Source of the DNA: Agapanthus africanus
Lineage: Eukaryota; Streptophyta; Magnoliopsida; Asparagales; Amaryllidaceae
Direction of reading: 5' to 3'
NCBI GenBank assembly: GCA_030015575.1
Contig: CM057342.1
Location: 614,697,348 to 614,761,347 of the forward strand
DNA: 64,000 nt
Shown here piece after piece: positions 1 to 9,805 of this stretch (within the stretch, counting starts at the first letter, position 1; each line of letters starts with the position of its first letter). The translations under genes were made by a program, and so were the position numbers. The notes under the pieces are model-generated. The model did not search any database and had not been told where the DNA came from. It saw only the letters and a list, made by a program, of their open reading frames with translations.

Positions 1-1743
1 TGTTTCATCCCCGTACACCCCGCTGAGCTCCATCGACGACGACACGACGACCACCTCCACCACCGAGCTCCTCAACCCTCCTCGACAGCACCCCCACCTC
101 GCAAACTTCACCGGCACCTTGCTACTATCGCCTGAGCTGCAGCCCCGAGCCACCGCCGTTGACCTCCTCCACAACACTCCTCACTCCAAGCCGAGCCAAG
201 CTATCTTTCCCTCGAACCAAGCTCGTAGCCGCAGCAGCCCATCTCCAAGCTCGAGCCGAGGCCGCGAACCCTAGCCGCGCTGTTCGTGGTGCGATCGAGC
301 CGTTGCCGCCACCGTCCGTCGGCAACACGTCATCAGGCAAGTGTACTACTTGCTTCATGCTAAAGTTTATCTAATAAAATTCTTAATACCAATAAATTCC
401 GTAAATACTTTCGTGTGAATCAACAATATTTAAGTGTTCGATGCCAAACCCGAGGGGAAAACCCCCGTTAAACTGACGGAAACTGATCACATAGGTTGGC
501 TCGTATAGTAATGAATATCGTATGATAATTTGGCTGAAAAATACAGTCGTTACTGACGTGATCGGTCATTCCCATTTAAGCCCGTAAAAACTGAAATTTT
601 CCGCGTCTAAAACTTGTAAAAATCACAGCTAATTGATTATAAATTGGAATATTGCATTCGAGGGCTCAAATCGAAGCTGACTCGACGACCTAGAACCCTA
701 TCAGAGTGTTAATCTAATCCTATGCTAAAAAGATGACGGAAACTGGTTTGGAGTGCGGCTTGGACTGCAGTCTAGAGCAGCACTGGCTGTTGATTCTCAT
801 TTTGTAATGCTTACACTCTGCTGTATGAACATGTAATATTGCGGAACCCTATACCATGGCGAAGATGAATAACTAATGAAAGTGATTTCACCCCTTTCTA
901 CTGTGGTTTACTATTTAAACTATATTTTAGATTAACAGAACGTATAGCAGTCCCAAACAGGGACAGAATTTATACCCCATTGTTGTACATTACATAATTT
1001 CTGACGTAAAGGTGTGATTGAAAATCTGCCTAGTGCGTTGGAAACCTAATTGATAAACCTAAATTTTGTTCAATATAGCGTCGCCTAATTTTGATCCCAA
1101 CAGGGTGAAAATTGTGTTGCGAAATGGACATTCAGTTCAGGAACTGAATTTCCAGCAGCGAACACTTAAAATGAAACGGTTGTAATTTGCAAACCCGAAA
1201 TCCGATTGTCCTAAAATTAATTTTGTTGAACTTCCGACTGAGTTTACTTGCTACCTCTTTTGTATCGTTTTACTTTGAATGTATGATTTAAGGCAATTTT
1301 TATAAGTTCATAAGATGCATGATGGCTCATATTACACACGATCTGTTTAACTGCATGAATGCACATATTTTACCCGACTGTCATATTTCTAGTGATAGTG
1401 TGCGTTATTATTCAGTGCACAGTGCATTGTCGTGCGTGAATGGTATCGGTTTAAGAGTGTTAAGTACGCCAGTGAAAAGTGAATGATTCGTGATAGTGAA
1501 CAATACAGTGAACAGTGACTAAAACTGTGTGATTGGTCCGTACTTGTACACGACTAGACCATACTCATAAATAGTGTAAACCTGGGGAAAAAGGGGAATT
1601 CGAAGTGGAAAGAGAATTGTATTTAGCGAGGACAGTGATTTAGAGGATGATCATTCGAACAACGACTCTTATATATATTAGGTTGGGCCTAGCGTTCCGG
1701 CTGACAGGGTTATGTCCCGGGCGATAGCGGGCCGTAGTCTCGG
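1..1743 (+). repeat. Element B (outer Tekay-like gypsy): 5' LTR, left part
   Basis: This stretch has no gene. It is read as the left part of the 5' LTR of the outermost element, B, because the sequence resumes after inserted element A at 12859 and ends at 13412 in the same LTR-end motif (gggcgtgaca) that A's LTRs have, followed by a tRNA-Met primer site. The first 350 bases are C-rich and rich in CACC and CGACG words, as in the transcribed part of many plant gypsy LTRs. The LTR begins left of the window, so at least 2.3 kb of it is present. The small reading frames at 125-374 are not believed to be genes. Confidence 0.75.
1739..1743. repeat. Target site duplication of element A (left copy)
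   Basis: The five bases ctcgg directly before A's 5' LTR recur at 12854-12858 directly after its 3' LTR. This fixes both ends of A and shows that it inserted into B's LTR. Confidence 0.9.
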
Positions 1744-1860
1744 TGTAACAACTCCAATTTTTGTATACATAAAATTGATTTAAATTTGAAGCATACTTGG
1801 GGTATTTAATGTTGCTGTTACCACTTTAAATATTTATTTTCCTACAATAATTACAAGAAG

Positions 1861-1925
1861 GAGCTTATAGCTCATTGGTAACATCTTGCACTGCTGAACC
1901 AAGCCACCAGAGTTTAAATCCCCTA
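1861..1925 (+). promoter_or_regulatory. tRNA-like block with Pol III box A and box B inside the LTR of A
   Basis: TAGCTCATTGG at 1868-1878 resembles Pol III box A, and agtttaaatcc at about 1911-1921 resembles box B (GGTTCGANTCC), spaced as in a tRNA gene. The copy in the 3' LTR (9923-9988) is closer to consensus: agttcaaatcc, with CAGAG and CTCTG able to pair as a T-arm-like stem. The acceptor stem is not complementary, so this is no working tRNA gene. It looks like the head of a tRNA-derived SINE captured by the LTR before A inserted, since both LTRs carry it. Confidence 0.6.
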
Positions 1926-2082
1926 CCCCACATTATTTTTAGATTAATTTTATTTTAAATTCCTTGGAAGCCCAACAGTCCACAGACCATAACTCCCAAA
2001 CTTTGAACTTCACCCAGAAAAGTAAATATACCAGAGCCTTCACCTGATTGCCCCATAACCACCGATCTCCTGATTCAGCCGG

Positions 2083-2160
2083 GATCGGCCGAGTCGGCAG
2101 GCGGATCGGCCGACTCGGTCCGGCGCCGCCGGCCGGACTCGGTCGGATGGCCGAGTCGAC
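2083..2160. repeat. GC-rich inverted-repeat block in A 5' LTR
   Basis: A run of GC-rich words within AT-rich LTR sequence: GGCCGAGTCGGC, then GGCCGACTCGG, then GGCGCCGCCGGCC, then GGCCGAGTCG. Several are mutually inverted, so the block can fold in alternative hairpins. The 3' LTR has a shorter version at about 10130-10193. The GGCCGAGTC word recurs in the leader of Angela element E. Confidence 0.75.
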
Positions 2161-2164
2161 AACA

Positions 2165-2182
2165 GAAAAGTCATGACTTTTC
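2165..2182. repeat. 18-bp perfect palindrome in A 5' LTR
   Basis: GAAAAGTCATGACTTTTC is self-complementary over all 18 bases. It lies about 135 bp before the TATA box, where LTR enhancers sit. The matching site in the 3' LTR is no longer a perfect palindrome. A binding role is inference. Confidence 0.6.
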
Positions 2183-2315
2183 AGTTGCCCAACTCCCCTG
2201 CACACACCATTTAATTGGATCGGTTCCCGAAACTTAATTATCCCCCATTTACTACAATTTTTAATGAATTTCTACATTTTTACAATTTTTTTAATCAAAA
2301 ACCCTTAACCTACCC

Positions 2316-2323
2316 TATAAATA
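2316..2323 (+). promoter_or_regulatory. TATA box of A 5' LTR
   Basis: TATAAATA in a CCC-rich setting, followed about 30 bp later by a CT-rich stretch suitable for a Pol II start. The same arrangement occurs in the 3' LTR at 10358-10365. Confidence 0.7.
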
Positions 2324-3138
2324 CACCCCCTACCCTCTACCTTCTCATTCCGAAACCCTAAGCTCACTCTCTCAAAATCTTCTTAAGAGTTGTGTACTTT
2401 GAAAACAAGTTCACGGCGAAACTCCGACGAAATTCCGGCGGAAATTCCGGCGACGTTTTTAGGAACAACCGGTGACGAAGCAACGCCTCGGCAACCTCTT
2501 TAGTCCCCCTTTCACTCCCTTGCTTAATCGAAACCCGTAAGTCCCATTCTATCCCCTTTTCTATTTCTCTAAAATACGAAACTACGAAATCCGACGGAAT
2601 CGGAACAAATCCGATTTCCGATTCGGTTTTCTATAAAATTTCACTTCTTACCAATACATTCATGCCTAAACATCTTTATATTGACTATTAAACATTTAAC
2701 AATCAATATGAATAAGTTTCATCACATGAAATGATAGCCTTTCCAATTTATCGTATTTTTTTCACTTTAATAACACCATGTTTCGATTTCACATTTAACC
2801 CCTTAACCTTACTATATATTTAAAGTAGAGCACGAGATAATGACCTACCTCCACACACACGCAAATACAACCTTAAACGACATCATCAAAAACTTAGAAT
2901 ACGATAAAACAATAATTTCATTTAAGTACCATATTCTTAATAAAATCATTTCTAAAAGTTTTAGTTTTGATACACTTTTAAATAAATATCTCTTATTAGG
3001 AAAACACGATAAGTTGTGGATATCGATCGTTTATCTAAACCTAACTTTGTGTTGTCTAGGCTTGGCAAGTGAGCAAAGGTAATTTTAAAAGGCCCGTTTC
3101 ACGATTTGTAAGCGGATCCCTCCTTTCCTCATTTGTAT

Positions 3139-3176
3139 TTACCTGACCACAATTGGTGGTGAAGAGGCGATTTGAG
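3139..3176 (+). repeat. 38-nt block shared with element C
   Basis: This stretch of the Tekay LTR matches 34 of 38 positions with 17101-17138 in the leader of Athila-like element C, including the core ACAATTGG and GTGAAGAGGCG. The 3' LTR copy is at 11180-11217. Weaker likeness seems to extend on both sides (AGGCCC upstream). The elements are otherwise unrelated here. Confidence 0.7.
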
Positions 3177-4814
3177 GCTTCTAAAGAATTGTCGTTTAGA
3201 CCATCTAGAAATAGGCCAGTTGGCTTAGAAAACCCTAGAATCTAAAATACGAAAAATTACACTTTGCAAATAAATACCTTTTACATTATAAAACCGTTTT
3301 CTAAAGGATTAGTATTTTTACAATCTTTGCAAAGCGCCGCTACAACCCATTTTTGGGGAACTCGTTCGGAATTGTGCGGTTTATCGCGCACCCTCGGACT
3401 AGTAGTGCGAGATTCAGACTTCCGCAAGGAGCATTCAGTCTCGAAAGGTTTAAAATACGACATCTTAAGAAAATACGATTTTTGGAATATAAAATATTTA
3501 TTAAAATTATTTTTGTATGAACATATGTATATTTATCATTTAAATATCTCTTTTATTATAATATAAATTTTTCACCTTTGACTAAAAATCACAAGAATAA
3601 ATTTTACACTAAAATACTATGAATCAATATTACAGATAAATACCCTTATTTATAAAACTAGGATATTTTCACTAGAAATGTCACAATATAAAATCCACCT
3701 TCATTACAACCCTAAAGACGAACAATAAATACTTGATGTGTATTTTGAAAAGTATATAAAAGTACTTTTACATAAAACCCCCTCAAGTTTATAAATTACC
3801 ATAAGGACCCTAGCAATTATAAGAGCTCGATTCACAGTTCTGATTGTCTGACTCGGGTTTGAGTCTGATTAATTTGACTTAAATATGATTCAAGTCAATC
3901 TATAATCTACAAGATTTCAATTCAATATGAACACATGAATCCATGAATACAATTATCAATTTATACAACTTGACTGAACCGAACCATGGATATATATTCC
4001 TTTCACATGATTCTCAGTATTCCATTTACATGACTCTACAGTTACAACCGTTTCCTGATATCATGGTTTCGGTCAGTCAGTCAATCAATCATACAACCAA
4101 TACAATTTACACGATAACAATACAAACAAGACATCGCGGGGTTTAAGGGGTAGATTGGTACGGAAGGTGTTAAATGTGGCACGAGGTGGTCAGATTAAGA
4201 CACCTAATTTATATTCCGTTGCTGTTGTACCGTGGCATAAACAGTTCCCTGTACATTCCGTTGCCCTGGTCTCTGGCATATAGAGACTCCCCTTGTATAC
4301 ACTGGCATCCTTCTGTACCAAGCTACAAACAAAAGCGTTAACATAACATTATAACAATAGTATACACTTTAAAAGATATCTTCTTATTCTGTCTTTTCTA
4401 CTTTCCTCTCACCTTTGGGACTTACCGAGCGACCTGTTCGCTGACGATATTCTGTTTCTTTCTTCTTTAAATGTCGTTAGGTGATTTGGACTCGGCAGAG
4501 ATCGAGCCATCGCAAGAAGACTTAGAGCAGTTTGCTGAAGACCCTGCACTTTAGTTTCATTGTACACTTTTCCTCTCTGTACTTTTCATTTTCTGTTATG
4601 CTACTGTTTAGGCATCTTTTTATTTCAGTTGTAATTCCTTTCATGCATTGTACAAAGAATGTTAATAAATAAAAGTTGCTGTTCTTTTTATTTCTTGTCT
4701 CTTGTGTATTTATTTTATATTGCTTAGATACGCTAAGCGTATGTACTTCTGAGTATATACGTAGCGGACCTCGTCGCGTCCCCTTCGCCGTACACTGGGA
4801 AGCAGGGCGTGACA

Positions 4815-5026
4815 GGTTTTGTTGGTGGCCCATGTAGGTCAGAGCTGTATGAATCCCTATCATGCAGTTCTGTTCTGCGTGAACAACCTAAGCAATATAA
4901 CACAAGAACCAGCAACTAAAACATTCTTTACAATTCATGTTCCTTGAATCTTACAATTTCATATTTCTTGAATCTTATCATTTCATGTACTTGAATCTAT
5001 CCTAACCCAAATTTTTCTTCAGGGTT
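4815..5026 (+). other. Element A leader and altered primer binding site
   Basis: Directly after the LTR, ttttgttgg and cagagc remain from the tRNA-Met type site that is clear in element B (tggtatcagagcc). The rest is AT-rich untranslated leader up to the gag ATG at 5027. Confidence 0.6.
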
Positions 5027-6269
5027 ATGGATTCCCCGAATAACACTAGCACCAACGTCAACAACACACCTCCTGCACTACCTCTCACACCAGCTGTTCC
5101 TGCGCCACCCACCGAGCAAACAGTGCTACTTGAGGTGATCCGCAGCCTTCTCGAGGGACAGCAACAACTCCTGAACCGTCCCGAGACTGACGCACCGGGG
5201 GTAAAGTATTTCAGGGCTTTACATCCGAAGCAGTTCTCTGGAAAAGGAATCCCTCTTGAAGCCGAAGAATGGGCACAAAGCATAGAAGACGATCTGGCAG
5301 TAGCTCAAGTGCCAGACATAGTTTGGGTCCGTGTGGCGAAACTACAGCTCATGGACAATGCTCGCAACTGGTGGAAGGCGGAAGAAAGCCGTCTTGTACA
5401 TCCTATTGAATGGAAGACTTTTCGCGAGAAATTCGACGCGAAATATTTCCCTGTGACTGCCAGGTTTGCCATGGAGCAGCAGTTCATTCATCTACAAGAA
5501 GGATCGATGTGGGACAAATCAGTAGATGAATACGACGCTGAATTCATCATATTAAGCCGGTAAGATATGTCGTAATAGTTCAATTTTTAAATATCACATA
5601 CTACACAGCTAACACCATCCTTAAACAGATTCGTGGCACATTTGATACCGACGTACGAGATCAGAGCCCGTCGCTTTCAACAAGGACTGGACACGGAGAT
5701 TCAGGCTGCTCTAGCCACAGGAAAATTTTTGACTCATGAGGATTCTCTGGAAGCTGCCCGCAGTTATGAGGCAGTGATAAAAGCAAGGGGCAGACCTCAG
5801 TCTGCAGGAGTCAAGCGTCCTGCCAACCAGATGGCAGGTGGAGCCTCGTCCAGACCACCTTTTGTGCCAAGGCGACCCGGAGTACCGAACCATCATCCCA
5901 GCCCAGCCTTTTGTAACTACTGTAAGAGAGCTGGACATATGATGAAAGACTGCCGGCGAGCCAACCGCCTTTGCTTAGTCTGCGGCTCAGCTACTCATAA
6001 TATTGGGTCTTGTCCCCAAAGGCAAAACCCAGTTGCTGCACCCAGGCCAGCAAACAATTACCCACAGCGCCCTGCCATCCAAGCCCCTACTCCAAGACTT
6101 GCACTACCTGCACCACCCAGAGGAGCACAAGTTGCACCACCTCCTCGTCAGTTCCATCAAGCTCAAAGGAACGTTCCGAGGAATGCTCCTCAGGCCAGGA
6201 GGAATCACCAAAGCGCCAGGCTTTCACGATGTCTGTGGAAGAAGCTGAGGCCACTGGCCAAGTCATTAC
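5027..6269 (+). pseudogene. gag: Element A gag region (fossil)
   Basis: Capsid-nucleocapsid part of a Ty3/gypsy element. A proline-rich N-terminus leads into the plant gypsy gag fold (key words FSGKG, EAEEWAQS, NWWKAEE, FREKFDAKYFP at about 5235-5450). Two zinc knuckles follow at about 5920-6015 (CNYCKRAGHMMKDC and CLVCGSATHNIGSC), then a basic, proline- and alanine-rich linker. The ATG at 5027 is chosen because similarity begins soon after it and no earlier in-frame start is near. The region is broken. Short AT-rich stretches bounded by GT and AG within A's coding part look like introns; whether they are spliced is unknown. Confidence 0.85.
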
Positions 6270-6379
6270 TGGTAAACTTTCCTTCTCAAACTTATCTTTT
6301 AGTCTTGGTTATCTACACACTTTCCTTATACCTAAAACATATCCTATATACCTTAGGTACAATCCTAGTAGCCTCACTA

Positions 6380-9300
6380 TTTGCACTTGCACTGTTTGAT
6401 ACTGGAGCATCCAACTGCTTTTTATCGCAACGGTTCGTCCAAACCCATGCGATTCCAGTCTCACCTCTTGTATCCAGCTGGAATGTCAGTTCAGGAAATG
6501 GCGTTCTAAAAGAAACTATGGGATACAGCTTGTGTCCAGTCGTCGTCTGCAACATAAAGTTTCATGCTGACTTTAAAGTACTTGACATACCGAACTTCGA
6601 TGTGGTTCTAGGAATGGATTGGCTTGGAAATTTTTATGCTACCATCGACTGTTGTCAAAGGAGGGTAGTATTCGAGATTCCAGACCATCCGATCTTCTAT
6701 TTCAAGAACGGAGACCGTACCCTGGAGCCAAGTACCTACAAAGCGAAGCCAAGGCAAGCAGTAGTTGCAGCAGCTCAAGCAGAAGAAGAATTAAGACCAG
6801 AGGTAGTTCGAGAGTTCGACGATGTATTTCCTGACGATATATCAGGTTTGCCTCCCGATCGAGCTCTTGAATTCAGTATTGATTAAGTACCAGGAGCACA
6901 ACTGGTGATCAAAGCACCTTATAGACTGAGTCCGGAAGGTTTGAAGGAAGTCCGAACACAGTTGGACGAATTATTGGCGAAGGATGGATTCGTCCCAGCA
7001 CTTCAAGTTGGGGAGCACCTGTACTACTGGTGAAGAAGAAGGAAGGTTCATACAAAATGTGCATCGATTATAGGGCCTTGAACGAAGTCACTATAAAGAA
7101 CAAGTATCCACTCCCGCGCATCGATGATTTATTTGATCAGTTAAGTGGATCTTGTGTTTTCTCTAAATTGGATCTTCGTTCAGGTTCTCTTCAAGTGAAG
7201 GTCAAGGAAGCTGATATTCACAAAATAGCTTTCAGAACTCGCTATGGACATTACGAATTTCTAGTGATGCCATTTGGGGTGACCAATGCACCAGCAATAT
7301 TCATGAACCTAATGAATCAAGTTTTCCGGGAGTATTTAGACAGGTTTGTTGTCATCTTCATCAACGATATCCTGGTATATTCTAAGAGTTGGAAAGAGCA
7401 TGCGGAGCACCTACGAATTGTCCTGGAAACTCTTCGACAACATAAGCTTTATGCCAAGTACAGCAAGTGCGAGTTTTGGCTAAATCAAGTTGGTTTTCTT
7501 GGTCATATCGTATCAGGAGAAGGAATTTCTGTGGATCCAGCCAAAGTTTCAGCAGTTAGCGAATGGCCTACACCAAAGTCAGTGAAGGACATTCGGAGTT
7601 TCTTGGGTTTAGCTGGATATTACAGAAGGTTCATTGAAGGATTCTCAAAGATAGCAACACCCCTGACCAAGCTCACACGAAAAGATGAAGAATTTGTGTG
7701 GTCAGAAGCATGCGAACAAGCTTTCGTAGAACTCAAGTCAAGATTGACATCTGCACCTATTCTCGTAATACCAGATCAATCTGGAGGATTCGAAGTGCAT
7801 TGTGATGCATCCGGTAAGAGATTATGATGTGTTCTACATCAGCACGGTAAGGTTGTGGCTTATGCTTCAAGACAACTAAAGATTCATGAGCGCAATTATC
7901 CGACGCATGATCTGGAGTTGGCAGCCGTCATATTTGCTCTCAAGATTTGGTGCCATTATTTACTTGGTGAACGAGTGAACATCTACACAGATCATAAAAT
8001 TCTGAAGTACGTGTTTACTCAGAAGGAGTTGAATATGCGGCAGAGAAGATGGTTAGAACTCATGGCGGACTTTGACATCAACTTGCAATATCACCCAGGG
8101 AAGGTGAACGTAGTACCTGATGCTCTTAGTCGCCAACTATTATCGATGAATCTCATCGCTCAGTGGAAGCTTCAACAAGATTTGCATCAGATGAAGATTG
8201 AAGTAGTCATTCCAGGTAATGCTTCAAGTTTGATGAATCTACAAGTTCAATCAACCATTGTCAATCAGATCAAAGCAGCTCAAGCAAGTGATGCTAAGTT
8301 GCAAAGGATCAGAGAACAAGTAGAGAATGGACTCAGAACAAACTTCATCATCCATGAAGACGGATTTTGAGATACGGCAGCAGATTGTGTGTACCAAAAG
8401 GTCCTGTTCAGGAAGAGTTAATGAAAGAAGCTCACAGCTCTCCCTACTCAGTACATCCTGGAGGTACCAAAATGTACAAAGATCTACATTAGAATTATTG
8501 GTGGCATGGAATGAAGTGTGAAGTAGCCAGAAGCGTCGCAAAATGTTTGGTGTGTCAGCAAGTAAAGGCTGAACATCACAGGACAGCTGGACTACTTCAA
8601 CCGTTACCAATCCCAGAATGGAAGTGGCATCACATCACGATGGACTTTGTGACTGCTCTTCCTCGCAGCACAAAAGGTAACGATGCCATATGGGTCATTG
8701 TGGATCGACTTACAAAGTCGGCTCACTTCATCCCATTCCGAGTTGGCCAATCAACCGAGACACTAGCAAAGAAGTACATGGAGGTAATAATCTATTTAAG
8801 ATTTAAACTCTTCATAATGTACTATCTCTGATACCCATGAACTCATACAGGAAATTGTGAGACTTCATGGAGTACCGGTCTGCATTGTCTCCGATCGTGA
8901 CACCAGGTTCCGATCGCAATTTTGGCAGAGTCTGCAAGCAAGCTTGGGAACAAGTCTGAATTTCAGCACGGCTTATCATCCACAAACAGATGGTCAGTCG
9001 GAACGAACTATTCAGATCTTGAAGGATATGCTCAGAGCATGTATGCTAGACTTCAAAGGATCGTAGGAAGATTACCTGCATCTTGTGGAGTTTGCGTACA
9101 ATAACAGCTACCAAGCAAGCATAAGAATGACACCTTTTGCAATATTGTATGGAAGGAAGTGTCGATCACCATTATGTTGGGACGATATACGAGATAGGGA
9201 ACTTCTTGGACCAGAGATGATAGTAGCGACCGTTGATGTGGTTCGTACTATCAGGGAAAGGATGCGCATAGCCCAAGATCGACAGAAACACTGGGCTGAT

Positions 9301-9751
9301 GCGAAGAGATGACACTTGGAGTTCCAACCAGGAGACCATGTATTCTTGAAGATATCTCCGAACCGCGGAGTGATCCGATTTTGGAAAACGGGGTAAATTA
9401 AGTCCGAGATACATTGGACCGTTCGACATACTCGAACGAGTCGGTGAAGTGGCATACCGCTTAGCGCTTCCACCCTCATTGGAAGGAGTGCATAACGTGT
9501 TCCAGATATCCCAACTCAGAAAGTATGTGAGTGGTCCCAACCATGTTCTTGATCATTCCGAGCTAACTACACAGCCCGACTTATCTTGTGAGCAACAGCT
9601 TGTGGAGATCCTGGACAGGAAAGTGAAGACATTTCGGAACAAAGTAGTTAACTTGGTCCGGGTAATGTGGAGGAAAGATACTCCAGGAGAATCCACTTGG
9701 GAAAGAGAAGATGAAATGCGTGCAAGATATCCTCACCTCTTTGTAAACTAG
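6380..9751 (+). pseudogene. pol: Element A pol region (fossil): PR-RT-RH-INT-chromodomain
   Basis: Order is typical of gypsy. The protease is at about 6390-6650 (FDTGASNCF, VVLGMDWL). Reverse transcriptase is at about 6830-7650 ([39 protein letters not shown]). RNase H is at about 7790-8150 ([31 protein letters not shown]). Integrase is at about 8370-9310, with the zinc-binding part near 8520-8590 (CLVCQQVKAEH) and the catalytic core from 8640 ([26 protein letters not shown]). A chromodomain-like tail at about 9560-9750 ends WEREDEMRARYPHLF. The presence of this tail places A among chromoviruses. The region has several breaks and is not functional as it stands. Confidence 0.9.
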
Positions 9752-9769
9752 TCCTCAAATAAAAGTTGT

Positions 9770-9805
9770 AAATTTCGAGGACGAAATTTTGTAAGGAGGG
9801 TAGAT
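9770..9805 (+). other. Pre-PPT hairpin and polypurine tract of A
   Basis: AAATTTCG-AGGA-CGAAATTT (9770-9789) is a perfect 8-bp inverted repeat with a 4-nt loop. The polypurine tract gtaaggagggtagat (9791-9805) follows and abuts the 3' LTR. Element F has a hairpin in the same place. Confidence 0.8.

Larger units (their letters stand above)
1744..4814 (+). repeat. Element A 5' LTR
   Basis: 3071 bp, beginning TG and ending CA. In order it holds a tRNA-like block (1861-1925), a GC-rich inverted-repeat block (2083-2160), an 18-bp palindrome (2165-2182), a TATA box (2316-2323), a C-rich start region, and a long AT-rich part with no gene. The 3' LTR at 9806-12853 repeats all of this with about 5-6 percent differences in the parts compared. 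Confidence 0.93.

Noticed and set aside
125-374. Opposed small reading frames of 71-77 aa near the window start
   Set aside because: They overlap each other in low-complexity C-rich sequence within the LTR of B and resemble no protein I know. Treated as chance frames.
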